Source: Crocodylus rhombifer
Taxonomy: Eukaryota > Chordata > Crocodylia > Crocodylidae
Direction of reading: 5' to 3'
DNA length: 64,000 nt
Assembly (NCBI GenBank): GCA_038503035.1
Contig: JAVSML010001155.1
Location: forward strand, 434,001-498,000
In this document: positions 11,075 to 22,984 of the stretch, in pieces
Layout: each line of letters begins with the position of its first letter
Numbering within the stretch: the first letter of the stretch is position 1
Translations under genes and position numbers: made by a program
Notes under the pieces: model-generated
What the model was told of the DNA's origin: nothing
The model's database searches: none
What the model saw: only the letters and a program-made list of their open reading frames with translations

Positions 11075-12495
11075 CTCTCAAAAACAAGCTGATTCAGTTG
11101 TTTTCTCTTTTTAATTAGAAATACATCTTCAGTACTCATTTTTCCATCATCTTTCTACATCTGCTCATTTCTTCCATGGTGGGCTTTTATTGGGACTTTT
11201 CTTCAAGCAGGATTGATTTAAAAACATACCTGAAACCAGAAGTGCAGCACTGATTAAGATTTAAAATTTGCTTCAATAAGTTTGGAACCAAATAATTGTT
11301 TATGTTGTGCTGCTGGCATAAAACACGTGTACAGGGGAGCAGAGAATTATATGTCTTTCCATTCTCTTGATCTTCCATTGTCTTGCCAGAGTCCTCCCTA
11401 TTAATTCATTTACCACTCTGTCCACCATACACATGTGCATGTGTATACAAAAAAATCTAGAGCATGTCTTTTCTTACCTTCCTTAAGAAACAGGTAAATC
11501 TGCTAGCTCAGCTGATAGTACGTAGTAGTAAAGAAAGTAAAAATAACGATTTGGATCAGATTCTGGAATAACATCGTCAGAGAAACAAAAATTTAGACTT
11601 CAGCTTCTCAAAATAATCTTTATAGAAATAGTAAATACTTAAAATAAATAAATAAATAATTAAAATAAAGAGAAATCCCATGGATATTAAAATAACGTCC
11701 CAAAGAATAAAAGAAAGCCAAAGCTTTTATCTTTTCCAAATGCACTTGGAATGCCCATTTTATTCTTCATGTGAACAAAACAGTAAAATAATACGGAAAT
11801 TTTTTTAATTCACTGAGCAATTATTGCTGTTGTTAACAATGTCATTGTTCCCAGTAGATCTATCAACATTTTTCAGCAGGCTGGTTTTCTCTAAAAAAAA
11901 TTTGAGGAAAGTATTTTATCTGCCTTAACAATTTTTTTTTTTTTTTTTTTTTTTTAATGGTTGAAACCCATTGTGCTGAACTGTGTAATCCGAGGCTGGG
12001 AGCTTTCACCTGATTCAGATACAGGGGTATACCATGGGTCCCTGAGGCTGGGAGCCCCAATCAGCCTGGCATGATAAAACTGTTAGGATGCCACTTTTCC
12101 TTCAAATGTGAGTTGGCCCAACTTCTGCATCCCACCTCTGTCTCCTTTGCATTGAGCATGTAGGGCAGTACTCTCAATGATGCTGAGATCTAGCGCACTG
12201 GAAGAGCACATACTCTCTGGTACATTGAGACCTGGGAGGTTCCTGTATTTATAGCTTTCTCATAACATGACAAAAGATGTGCAAAATAGTCATAACAATA
12301 CCCTGTTATTTTGACTCTAAAAGTTTAAATAAATAAAGTTTATAGTATCTTTATCCAGCTTGTTGAACATACTACTCTGAAGCACTTTTGCAGCCCCAGA
12401 CAAAATTCTGAGGCAAAACCTATGCTAGGTAGAGTTTGGGATGGAGTGAAGAGAAAAATACGCATAATATGCAAGTAATTCAATACATACTATGC
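11075..12495. other. AT-rich gap with simple repeats
   Basis: AT-rich DNA carrying an (AAAT)n run (11640-11659) and a 24-T run (11932-11955). No exon or element end is recognised. Confidence 0.5.
11932..11955. repeat. Poly(T) tract, 24 bases
   Basis: An uninterrupted T run. It could be the poly(A) of a minus-strand retrocopy, but the flanking sequence shows no recognisable retrocopy. Confidence 0.9.
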
Positions 12496-12885
12496 CAGGG
12501 GTGGGCAAAATATGGCCCATGGGTCGAATCCGACCTGCCAGGCCTTTGGCCCAGAGGGCCCTCCAAAAAATTAGAAAATTGTTATCTGCCTATGGCTGCC
12601 TGTCTAAGGGGCCAGTGGCAGCAGGACCCAGGAGCTTCAGCAACAAGGCCCACCTAGCCCCAGCCCCCTTCTGGTCTAGCGACCCTGGAGCTGTTCCCCA
12701 CCCTCCCTCTGTCTGGGAGTGCAAACTCAGCTAAGAACAGGGGGGAGGGGAGAACCACCAATGATCGCCCCAGTCCTTGGGGCCAGGCCAGGCTGGGCTG
12801 GTTCCTGCTGTATCCTGCAGTCCCAGACGCAGCCAGGAACTGTCTCATGCCAGAGCAGTGGCAGTGGGTGGGAATGGGAGAAATG

Positions 12886-13165
12886 ACAGTGGCAGTGAGC
12901 AGGCAGATGGGAGCGCAGCGAAAGCTGGGCAGGAGTGTGGGTCCTGTTCCTGTGCCCAGGGCTAGCAGGAGGCCTGGGTGGTGTGGCAGGAGCAGAGGGC
13001 CTGCGTGTGCAACCTGGCTCAGTTCCATAGAGCCCCTGCCAGCCCAGGCTCCATGCTTCTGCCACCCTGCCCTGGCCCCAGGGTACTGGCACAGGCCCCA
13101 TGCTCCCTCCCAACTGTCACTATGCTCCCTCCCTCCCACCCACTCACTGCCACTGTTCCTCCCCA
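12886..13165 (+). repeat. Inverted repeat A (280 bp), left arm
   Basis: Its reverse complement lies at 13305-13584 with the same length and no difference that I could find by eye. It begins ACAGTGGCAGTGAGCAGG and ends with CACTGCCACTGTTCCTCCCCA, so its two ends are also inverted relative to each other. The arm is itself an imperfect hairpin. Confidence 0.9.
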
Positions 13166-13304
13166 CTGCCTGCTCACCACTCTGGCACCATGCGGTCCTA
13201 AGCTGCATGGCTGGGACTGCAGAACACAGAAGTCAGTCTGGTCTAGCCAGCACCACATGAAGCCAACTAGGAATCACAGGGTCCGAGGCTAGTGGGCACA
13301 GGGA
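13166..13304 (+). repeat. Inverted repeat B (139 bp), left copy
   Basis: Its reverse complement is 13594-13732, again equal in length. Both copies are bordered by TCCTCCCCA on the left and TGGGGAGG on the right. Confidence 0.9.
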
Positions 13305-13584
13305 TGGGGAGGAACAGTGGCAGTGAGTGGGTGGGAGGGAGGGAGCATAGTGACAGTTGGGAGGGAGCATGGGGCCTGTGCCAGTACCCTGGGGCCAGGG
13401 CAGGGTGGCAGAAGCATGGAGCCTGGGCTGGCAGGGGCTCTATGGAACTGAGCCAGGTTGCACACGCAGGCCCTCTGCTCCTGCCACACCACCCAGGCCT
13501 CCTGCTAGCCCTGGGCACAGGAACAGGACCCACACTCCTGCCCAGCTTTCGCTGCGCTCCCATCTGCCTGCTCACTGCCACTGT
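13305..13584 (-). repeat. Inverted repeat A', right arm
   Basis: Reverse complement of 12886-13165. It lies between the two B copies, so A and B alternate in the order A-B-A'-B'. Confidence 0.9.
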
Positions 13585-13593
13585 TCCTCCCCA

Positions 13594-13732
13594 TCCCTGT
13601 GCCCACTAGCCTCGGACCCTGTGATTCCTAGTTGGCTTCATGTGGTGCTGGCTAGACCAGACTGACTTCTGTGTTCTGCAGTCCCAGCCATGCAGCTTAG
13701 GACCGCATGGTGCCAGAGTGGTGAGCAGGCAG
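13594..13732 (-). repeat. Inverted repeat B', right copy
   Basis: Reverse complement of 13166-13304, separated from A' by the nine bases TCCTCCCCA. Confidence 0.9.
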
Positions 13733-14086
13733 TGGGGAGGGAGAGAAGCGGGTGGAAGGGAAGCAGCAATGGTGTGTGGCAAGGTGGGGAAGTGGCAGGA
13801 GAATGGCAGTGGTGGCAGGTGGGGGAGGAAATGGCAGTGGGTAGGAGCGCAGGGCCCATGCCAGTGCCCTGGGTCTAGGGGCAACAGGAATGCAGAACCC
13901 AGGCTGGCAGGGGCTCCACCTGCTGTGGACTGTGAACGCCCCAAGGCCTCACCACTTGCTGCTGCCACTGGTGGCAGGGGCTGTGGGCAATGAGTTTTCA
14001 AAGATGAGGGTATGTGTGTTGGGGGGAATGCTTGTAGGGGGGAGTTCCACATTCCCCACTATACACATGTACCTACACAACCTCTT

Positions 14087-14345
14087 CCACCACCATACCC
14101 ACACGCCCACTGACCCCTGTACATCCCTCACCCCCATACACCCTCACATACCCCAGCTACCCTCCCCCCACAAGCCCCATTTCCACCTATACCCCATTTA
14201 TCCATACACACACCCACATGCTCCCCCACCCCACACACACACACACCCCCATACCCCCCAAATCCGATATCCATCCACACCTACTATATTTATCCACCAC
14301 CCCACAAACCTATTACCACCCATACCTCCCACACCCCTCCACATC
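14087..14345. repeat. CA/CCCA-rich degenerate tract
   Basis: Strongly strand-biased C and A runs with few G. The same tract occupies the same place in copy 2 (about 21868-22065), so it belongs to the element family. Confidence 0.8.
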
Positions 14346-14887
14346 CACAATATACATGAGTAAAATTTCATTTTAAGCTATTAATACAATCATATCTATC
14401 TACATTATGCAAACACATGTAAATCAGGACAAAATATATTTTTAAATCAAATTAATGAACGTTGTAGATGTTCCGTTTTTAGCATGCAATTTGTTTTTTC
14501 TGGTTCCGAGATGACATTCCCCCTTACAGAAAGGAATACTTCTGGGGGCAAGGGGAGGGACATCTGAAGGCAAACTTCTGGAGTTAGGGGGTAGAATTTC
14601 TGGTCCCAAGATGGCAGCTAGGGGGCAGGACATCTGCCAAGGGGCAAGACTACCCATGCGGCCCTCAACAGCTTGCCAAAACATGTTAAGTGGCACCTGA
14701 GCCAAAATAATTGCCTTATGCCATTGCAGGATATTATCTCAGAAATGACAATTTGTAAGAGTTAGGGTTATTTTTAAAGGAATACAGACATGTTAAGATA
14801 CAGAATAAATAATAAAAATTTTAAACAACTTTATCTTTGTCCCTAACTATGAAGAGGATGAAAAAGAAAGGTGATTTACCTGCTACA

Positions 14888-16605
14888 TAGAATCATAGAA
14901 AATTAAGGTAATCTACTCCACCCCCCTGCTCAAAGCAGGACCATCCACAACTAGATCATCCCAGCCAAGGCTTTCTCTAAAAACCTCCAGGGATGGAGAT
15001 TCCACAACCTCTCTGAGTAACCTATTCTAGTACTTTAGTACTCTCCCAATGAGAAAATGTTTCCTAATAACTAGCTTAAACTTCCCTTGCTACAACTTAA
15101 GACCATTGCTTTTTTTTCTGTTATCCGTCACTGCCGAGAACAGTTTAGCTCCATCCTCTTTCGAACCCCACTTCATGTAGTTGAAGGCTGCTATTAAATC
15201 CCCTTTCAGTCTCCTTTTCTCTAGACTAAATAAGCCCAGTTCCCCCAGCCTCTCCTCATAAGCCATGTGCCCCAGCCCCTGAACCATTTTCATTGCTCTC
15301 TGCTGGACTCTCCAATTTGTAAACATCCTTTCTGTAGTGGGGGGCCCAAAACTAGGCACAGTACTCCAGATGTGGCCTCACCAGTGGTGCATAGAGTGGA
15401 ATAATCACTTCCCTCGCCCTGGTGGCAACACACTTACCAATGTAGCCCAGGATGCCATTAGCCACCTGGGTAACAAGGGCACACTGCTGGCTCATATTCA
15501 AGTTACTGTCCACTGTAACCCCCAGGTCCTTTTCTGTAGCCCCCAGCCTGTACTGGTGCATAGGATTGTTCCGTCCTAAGTGCAGGACTTTGCACTTGTC
15601 CTTGTAGAACCTCATGCAGTTCCTTTTGGCCCAATCATCCAGTTTGTCCAGGTCACTCTGAGTCCTAGCCCTACCCTCTAGCTTGATGTCATCTGCAAAC
15701 TTGCTGAGGGTGCACTCTATGCCATCTTCCAGGTCATTGATGAAGATACTGAACAAAACTCCAGGACTGACCCCTGGGTCACTCCACTTGATAACAGCTG
15801 CCAACTAGTCATTGACCCATTGATTACTATCCTCTGAGCCCGATGCTGTCCACCTTATAGTCCATTCATCCAGCCCATACTTCCTTAGCTTGCCTTAGGA
15901 GAATGTTGTGGAAGACCATATCAAAAGCGTTGCTAAAATCAAGGTCTACCACATTCATTGGTGCCCCTTCATCTACAGAGTGAGTCATCTTATCATAGAA
16001 GGTGATCAGGTTGGTCAGGCATGACTTGCCCTTGATGAATCCATGCAGACTGTCCCTAATCAGCTTCTCCAAGTGCTTAGAAATGGCTTCCTTGAGCATC
16101 TGCTCAGTGATTTTTCTCAGGACTGAGGTGAGGCTGACTGATCTGTAATTCTCTGGATCTTCCTTTTTCCCTTTCTTAAATATGGGCAGTATGTTTGCCC
16201 TTTTCCAATCATCTGAGACCTCTTCTGATAGCCATGAGTTTTCAAGGATGAGGGCCAGAGGCTCTGCAGTCGCATCACCTAGCTCCCTCAATACCCTTAG
16301 GTGCATCCCATCTGGCCCCATGGACTTGTATACGTCCAACTTTTCTAAATAGTCCCTAACCTGAGTCTGGGAGCTGACCTTGCCTGTGAACACTGAGGTG
16401 AAAAAGGCATTGAGCACTTCAGCCTTTTCTGTATCCTCTGTCACAAGGTTGCCTCTCCCATTCAGTAAGGGACCCACACTTTCCATGACCCTCCTCATTA
16501 CTGACATATTTGTAGAAACCTTTCTCATTACTCTTCACATCCCTTGCTGGCTGCAACTCCAGTTGTGCTTTGGCCTTCTTCCCTGCATGCCTGAGCAATA
16601 CTTTT
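14888..16605 (-). mobile_element. Outer CR1 LINE, 3' part (split)
   Basis: On the minus strand this runs from the CR1 3' end (AGAATCATAGAA side) through the C-terminal region (15090-15359), the late RT segment (15352-15804, with FADD as [10 protein letters not shown]) and the earlier RT segment (15866-16528, with [14 protein letters not shown]). At its far end the translated frame reads [21 protein letters not shown]. The next upstream part of ORF2 is found at about 17930-18960, so a younger CR1 has split it. Confidence 0.9.
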
Positions 16606-17929
16606 AGATTTTATAGATTTTTAGGGTCGGAAGGGGCCTCAGTAGATCATTGAGTCTGACCCCCTGCCCTGGGCAGGAAAGAATGCTGTGGTCACATGAC
16701 CCCAGCTAGGTGCTTGTCTAGTCTTCCTTTTGAAGACCTGCAAGGTAGGGGAGAGCACCTTCTCCCTTGGAAACCCGTTCTAGATTTTGGCAACCCTCAC
16801 CATAAAGAAATGTTTCCTAATGCCTAATCTAAATCTGTTCTCCATCAGTTTATGACCATTGTTCCTAGTAACCCCAAGGGGCTCCCTGGTAAATAGAGTA
16901 TGCCCTATTCCTTGCTGGCCCAGATGAATTTGTAGATAGCCACAAGATCCCCTCTCAGTCTTTTGCGGTGGCTGAAGAGATTCAGGTCCCTCAATCTCTC
17001 CTCATAGGATCTTGCCTGCAAGCCCTTAACCATAAGAGTAGCCCTTCTCTGGACCCTCTCAAGGTTATCCACATCCCTCTTGAAGTGCAGTGCCCAGAAC
17101 TGGATTCAGTACTTCAGCAGCAGTATTACCAATGCTGCATAGAGGGGAAGTATCACCTCCTTAGACCTGTTCGTGATGCAACTTCTGATGCTTGAAAGAG
17201 TGTAGTTTACTTTGGCTTTACTTACTACTTTGTTACATTGACAACTCATGTTCATTTTGGAGTCCACTGCGACTCTGAGATCCCTTTCTGCTGCTGCGCT
17301 GTTGAGAAGGTCACCTCCCAGTCCATAGGTGTGTTGGTGATTCTTTCGCCCTAGATGTAGCACTTTGCCCTTATCTTTGTTAAACTGCATCCTGTTCTGT
17401 TCTGCCCCTTTCCCAATCTATCTAAATCTGCCTGAATCTGCTCCGTGCCCTGTAGTGTGTTTACTTTCCATAATTTGGTGTCGTCCACAAATTTGGACAA
17501 AGCGCTTTCCACGCCCTCATCTAAGTCATGGATAAAGATATTAAACAGGACTGGTCCAAGGACCAAATCTTGGTGAACTCCACTGCCCACATTTTTCCAG
17601 GTCAAAAACAACCCATCTTCCACCACCCTCTGGATGTATCCCATAAGCCAATTATCCACCTACCTGACCATGTAGTAATCTATGTCACAACCACTTAATT
17701 TATTTGTAAGAATGGGATCTGTCACTCTATCAAAGACTCTTTCAAAATCCAAGTCAGTGACACCTATCTCAACTCTTGCATCTAAGCGTTTTGTGACCTG
17801 GTTGTAAAAAGAAACAAGGATAGTCAGGCAGGATCTACCTGCTGTGAAGCCATGCTAGTTGCCCTTCAGCATTATTTTTTCTGCTGGACCTCCACCAATG
17901 TGATCCTTAATGATTTTTCAAAGGTTTCA
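16606..17929 (-). mobile_element. Inner CR1 LINE inserted in the outer CR1
   Basis: A second CR1 3' end (TAGGGTCGGAAGGGGCCT on the plus strand) begins exactly where the outer element is interrupted. It holds minus-strand RT pieces at 17106-17390 and 17351-17659 (KFVDDTKLWK, where the second residue of FADD is changed) and more around 17660-17910. It is 5'-truncated near 17925. Stops and frameshifts show it is also dead. Confidence 0.85.
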
Positions 17930-18960
17930 CAAGGACCCTTTAAATTCTTCCCTAGTTGTTTGTCCAAGTTTCCACTTCTTATAAGCTTCCTTTTTGTGAT
18001 TTAGTTTATTGAAGCATTCCCTGCTAGGCCAACGTGGTCTTTGGCCATACTTGTTAGTCTTCCTTCACATCAGGATGATTTGTTCTGGCACTCTCAGGAA
18101 GGCTTCTTAAAAGTGTAGCCAGCTCTCCTGGACTCCTCTCCCCCTCAGACTGACTTCCCAGGAGATCCTTCCCGTAAGTTCCCTGAGCAAGTCAAAGTCT
18201 GCTTTTTTTGAAGTCCAGGGTCCTTACTCTGCTTCTCTCCATTCTTCCTTTCCTCAGAATCCTGAACTCAATCGTTGTTGCTGCTGCCCAATTTACCATC
18301 TACTAGTGTATTCCCCACCAAATCTTCTCTCTTTTGACCAGCAGGGCAAGAAGAGCATGGCGCCTAGTTGGGTGCTCCAACACTTGCACCAGGAAGTTGT
18401 CCTCAACACTTTCCAAAAACTTCCTGGATTGCCTGTTTACTGCTGTATTGCCCTCCCAGTAGATGTCAGGGTGATTGAAGTTCCCCATGAGAACCAGGTT
18501 CTATGACTGGGAAATTTCTGCTGGCTGTTTGAAGAAAACTTTATCCACCACTTCCTCCTGGTCTGGTGGTCTGTAGTAGACCCCCACAACATCACCCTTG
18601 TTGCTGTCACCCCTGAGCAGCCGGAGACTTCTGAGAGGCCTAGCTCTAGTTTCATACTGGTGCTCTGAGCAATTACATGACTCTTTTACGTAAAGTGCAG
18701 CTCCTCCTCTTTTTTTCTGCCTGGCCTTCCTGAACAGTTTATACCCATCCATGACAGTGTTCCAGTCATATGAGCTATCCCACCAAGTCTCCATTATTCC
18801 AGTCATGTCATAGTTCCTTGACTGCAAGGACTTCCTGTTCTTCCTGCTTGCTTCCCAGGCTCCGTGTATTTGCATACAGGCATCTGAGGTAACTAGTCAG
18901 TTTGCCCTGATTTCTCATGAAAAATGAGAGTGCCTTTCCTTTTGCCCCTTCCTGCTTGGT
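17930..18960 (-). mobile_element. Outer CR1 LINE, 5' part with endonuclease
   Basis: Minus-strand frames encode the CR1 linker (NHKKEAYKKWKLGQTTREEF near 17940-18010) and the apurinic-type endonuclease. The latter appears as MGNFNHPDIYWEGNTAV at 18303-18488 and GIMETWWDSSYDWN...KKRGGAALYVKES at 18501-18875. The endonuclease nicks the target DNA that primes reverse transcription. The linker joins in sense to the outer CR1 residues at 16540-16600. Confidence 0.88.
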
Positions 18961-20380
18961 CTTCCTCCAGGTCACCTCCTTCCCCACTTACACTTGCTTG
19001 GCATCTCTGTGTTGTATTAGGTGAAAAAATATTAGAGAAGTAGTATTTTTTAGCACCTTAAATGTTTATTTTTAGGACTGATTAGATAAAGTATGCAAGT
19101 GGAAAAGTTAGTCACAGCTAAAAAGAAACACCGAATTTGGCTAAAAGAATAACTGTAGTTGAGTGACTCGCTAAATATTAGTGACTGCAAAATAATTAAA
19201 GTCAGCATCCTCAGGAGAGAGATTACACTAAAAGTAGGCCCATTGCATTACACTTTAAAAAATAGAATTTGAAAAAGTGTACTCAAAAAGACCCTAAAGT
19301 CAAAGTGAGGAAATTAAAATCCTTATGCTCAGCATGGAAGCTTCTTAAATATACTAGAACTGAGTCCCAGAAGGTATGCATGACCTAAATAATGGGGAGG
19401 ACAAACGAAAGGAATCAAACAGTATGGGTAAATGGCATGGTCTAATATATGAGTTAAACAAGGATTCCTTAAAAAAATACCAATCCAGCCCAAATGACAC
19501 AAAGAACAGAACATAAAGTATGACAGATGTCAGATGAAAATTAGAAGAACCACGGGAGATTCTGAAGAACAATTACTTAAAGTTTTTTGTCATCTTTAAT
19601 TATACTACAGGCCTGTGAAAGATTCAGTGGGTCTTTGAACAATCCAGGAGAGAAGGAGGATAAGCTCCATTGCAGAGAAGCTAATATTTACTTTTCATTG
19701 ATCTTTTTATCTTTGGATAAAACTTCATCACAGTAATGTGTGGATTACACTTCTGGAAAAGTGTGTAGAACAGAGAAAGAGAGGACTTTAAAAACTGGGC
19801 TGAAAGCGGGGAGCACTAAGAAATGTACTCAACAGTAATTGTGAACTGTCTTGAGAATGTCTAACATCCATAATTTTATTAGGCTTTTGAGACTGTAGAA
19901 TAATGTATACAAAATTAATGGGGGAAGCAGGCGGTAATAGAATGGCTCAGGAGAACATAACCTAGTTTTGTGCATCTACAGCTTCTTGACTGAGGTTGCT
20001 GAACTGTTTATATGACTCCTGCTTTTTGCAGATGGTGACTTTCATGAGATGCTTAAAATTTGAGTGGGGAATTAGGAGAATACTAGTTTAAACTATTTTA
20101 ATAAGACTCAATATTCATTGATAACAAGAGTATTTCCTGATTTATAAAGACATTGTATTTAAATTACCATTCCAAATTGAGGGGGGAACAGCATGCTCTT
20201 GCTCCCTTACCACAACATCTCAGTCACACAGAAGGAAAATTGTACACAATATTTACAGTAATTCTAAATACAAACTTAAGGGTTTTTTAAAAAATGTATG
20301 CATTTAAATGTAATACTTGTCACTGTGCAAGAGTAAATTTTAATTTTTTTCTGTTTTTTGTGTCATTCCTATTTTAGAAA
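18961..20380. other. AT-rich gap
   Basis: AT-rich DNA with no recognised exon or element end. Small minus-strand frames at 19329-19572 overlap each other and show no domain. Confidence 0.5.
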
Positions 20381-20985
20381 GACATAGCTTTGTTAGTCTG
20401 AAGTCAAGAGGAAGGCAGGATAGATTTGCACTTTATGGGCTAACCAAAATAGATATACATAGTACAAGCTTTTGTAAGATGAAGCCCACTTCATCAGATG
20501 CTGTGAAAGGATGTGCAACGAGCAGGGTGTAAGGAGAGAAAAATTAGGAGAAGAAGATGGGACAAAAGACAGGGGAAGAGGAAGAAGTGGGGAGAGGGGA
20601 CAGTGCTCGGAGAAGCAAAGAAATAATCACCAAACCCATAAGTACAAAGCTAATCCAAGTAAGTGGGTAAGAGTCCAAAATCCCTGCTTAAACCATACTT
20701 AACACAGCCCAGTCTGTGAATGATTTTTTTTGTTTGCAGTTTCCCATTGAAGTTGCTTTTTAAGTTTACTGTCCAAGAGCAGCCACACTCAGATCAGTAA
20801 TAGAATGTCCAGGGAGGTTAAAGTGTTCTGTCACAAGCTTGCTTGCCTTTCTGCAGTTCATGTCAGAGCAGTTGTAATAATCTGTTGCATAGGGATTGCC
20901 TTCAGTCCAGTGTAGAGAGCCAGAGGGACACAGTAAGCAGCGATAATGTTATTGGTGGAGTTAGAAGTGAATGACCCTCTTATGT
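20381..20985 (-). mobile_element. Penelope-like retroelement, 3' end with GIY-YIG remnant
   Basis: Read on the minus strand, 20770-20860 gives VTEHFNLPGHSITDLSVAAL, followed after a frameshift by SKLKKQLQWETANK. I recognise this as the C-terminal part of the GIY-YIG endonuclease frame of Penelope-like elements in reptile genomes. Farther 3' (plus 20390-20500) is the tail with AAGCTTTTGTAAGATGAAG and CCCACTTCATCAGATGC, which often accompanies that element. The sequence is heavily decayed. Family name is from memory of the motif, so moderate confidence. Confidence 0.6.
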
Positions 20986-20992
20986 TGTAATC

Positions 20993-22410
20993 CAGGGGTA
21001 CGCAAAATACGGGCTGTGGACCAGATCCAGCCCTCAGGGCCCCTAAAAAAAATTTAGAAAATTATTATTTATCTGCCCATGGCTGCCTGTCAAAGACAAC
21101 AGGAGCCAGGGACAGTAGGACCCAGGGGGAGCCTTCAGCAGGACCAAGCAGCCCAGCAGTGAGGCCTGTCTAGCCCTACCCCACCCTTGCCCCCCCCAAC
21201 TGGAAGCCCATGCCTACCAGAGGCTTCTGGCCTAGGATCCTAGGGTTATTCCTGCCTCCCTGCGCTGGAGAGGGAAATTCAGATGTGGGAGGCAGGGGAG
21301 GACCGTGGGCGATTGCCCCATCTTTGTGGCCAAGCCAGCTCCTGCTGAGTCCTGTGGTCATGGCCATGCAGCCAAGCAGCTACGTGATGCTGGAGTGCTG
21401 CAGCAGTGAGCAGGAAAGTGGTGAAAGTGGCAGCAGGTGAAGGGCACACAAGAGCACAGTGACAGTTGCGTGGGAGCACGGGGCCTGCACTGGTGCACTG
21501 GGGCCAGCGCCGGCAGAGCCCAGAGTGGGGAGGCAGGAATGCAAAGCCAGGCTGGCTCTATGGAGCTGGGCCTGGCTCCATTGGTGGGGAGAAGGGGGAG
21601 CCAGCCTGACTCCATAGAGCCCCTGCCGGCCTGGCCCCTCACTCCTGCCACCCCGCTCTGGGCCTCACTGGTGCTGGGACACCAGCGTGGGCCCTGTGCT
21701 CCTGCCTAGCTTTCACTGTGCTCCTGCTTGCCTCTCTTCCTGCCTGCCACTGCTTTCAGCCCTTCCCTATCCACCTGCCAGCCACACCAGCACCACGTAG
21801 CTCCCAGCTGCATTGCCGCCTGGGCAATGAGGGAGAGACGGAGAGAAAAGAGTTCATAAGGCGAGTCCCACATGCACACCCCACCATACACGTGCACCCA
21901 CACCCCACCTTGCACTGCCATGCACACAGACCCCTTCACCCACATCTCACATATCCACACACACCTATCCACCCCCCACAGACATGCCCAGAGCCTCCCC
22001 CACGTACCCACAGCCCTCCACAAACCTATAGCCACTGCCCATGCCTCCCACCTCCCCACAATATACAAAAGTAAGATGTCATTTTAAACTATTATACAAT
22101 CACTGCTATGTACACTACACAAACACATGTAAATCAGGACAAAAATATTTTTAAAAATCAAATCAATGAATGTTGTAGATGTTCAAGTTTTAGAATATAA
22201 TTTGGTATTTCTCTGGTTCTGAGATGGCAGTGCCCCTTGCTGAAAAGACTACTTCTGTGGGACAAGAGGAGGGACTTCTGGGGGGCAAAGGTCAGGGGTT
22301 AGGGAGTGGAACTTCCAGTCACAAGATGGCAACCAGAGGGTGGGGCACCTGTCACGGGGCGGGGCTACCCACGTGGCCCTCAAGAACTTGCCGAAACTCA
22401 GTAATTGGCC
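20993..22410 (+). mobile_element. hAT-like non-autonomous element, copy 2
   Basis: The left end CAGGGGTACGCAAAATAC and right end GTGGCCCTCAAGAACTTGCC match copy 1 (12496-14705) in order and orientation. The family's CA-rich tract and AT-rich segment (near 22080-22210, with AAACACATGTAAATCAGGAC) are shared. The core keeps a single imperfect inverted repeat (21449-21568 against 21598-21727), which appears to be the arrangement before the duplication seen in copy 1. No transposase is encoded. Confidence 0.65.
21449..21727. repeat. Imperfect inverted repeat in hAT-like core
   Basis: The left arm (about 120 bp) and the right arm (about 130 bp) are reverse complements with roughly one mismatch in four by eye. 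They meet around TCTATGGAGCTGGGC / GACTCCATAGAGCCC. Transcribed, this would fold into a long imperfect hairpin. Confidence 0.75.
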
Positions 22411-22984
22411 CTCCGGGTCTGTTGGAAGGTCTGATTCCTTGGTGAGCCTGGGAGTTAAATGGCCTGTTGCTTGAGAGACACTGTTTGAGACTGGGGGGAA
22501 AGGGGTGCCTGTAAACCAGGACAGGTTTGTCCCATACCAAAACCCAGACTGTTTTCATTGTCCACTAAATCTCCTGAAAGCTTTCCTATTTAAGAGTTTA
22601 AATGAATAAAGTGAAAACTTTCTTGTACTTGTACATTCTGGCACTAGAACAGTAACAACCACAAACTGCCTACATTTTAACTTACGGATTTGATATTGTG
22701 GTGACAGGACTTATTCACCCTCTGTAAGAGGTTAGCTATGTACCTGAGATTAGGTTAGTGATGACTTAAAGTTGCAGTGAAAAGGCTTCTTTTTCAGGTG
22801 GAATTTAAACCTTATTTAGTCACTTAAGTACTTTTACAGCAGGCTATTTTTATTACATAGGCTTATTCTTTTTGGAGAGTTGATACATTTATGTTCACAG
22901 AAGCAGATAGTCTTTTCAGTTAAGAAAAATAAAAGGAAGAGTTATGTCATTTTTCTGGCTTTTTTTTAATGCCCCTGAATAAGC
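22411..22984. other. Gap without recognised genes
   Basis: AT-rich sequence following the hAT-like element. I see nothing coding. Confidence 0.5.

Larger units (their letters stand above)
12496..14705 (+). mobile_element. hAT-like non-autonomous element, copy 1, rearranged core
   Basis: The left end CAGGGGTGGGCAAAATA resembles hAT terminal repeats (CAGGGGT-GGCAA type). The right end holds GGCCCTCAACAGCTTGCCAAAAC, matching the right end of copy 2 near 22376. The order is left end, GC-rich core, CA-rich tract (14087-14345), AT-rich segment, then right end. No transposase is present. The exact right boundary and target duplication could not be fixed. The core contains the inverted A-B-A'-B' arrangement listed separately. 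Confidence 0.65.

Noticed and set aside
11932..11955. Poly(T) as sign of a minus-strand processed pseudogene
   Set aside because: Adjacent sequence on the 3' side shows no coding similarity or target duplication that I can see.
12654..13740. Long open frames on both strands (up to 184 codons) in the GC-rich core, with the same peptides on opposite strands
   Set aside because: They are the same DNA read in the inverted copies A/A' and B/B'. Composition keeps frames open and no domain is visible.
14087..14345. CA-rich tract as a possible CRISPR-like or satellite array
   Set aside because: No regular spacing or constant unit, and the same tract occurs at the same place in the second element copy, so it is part of the transposon.
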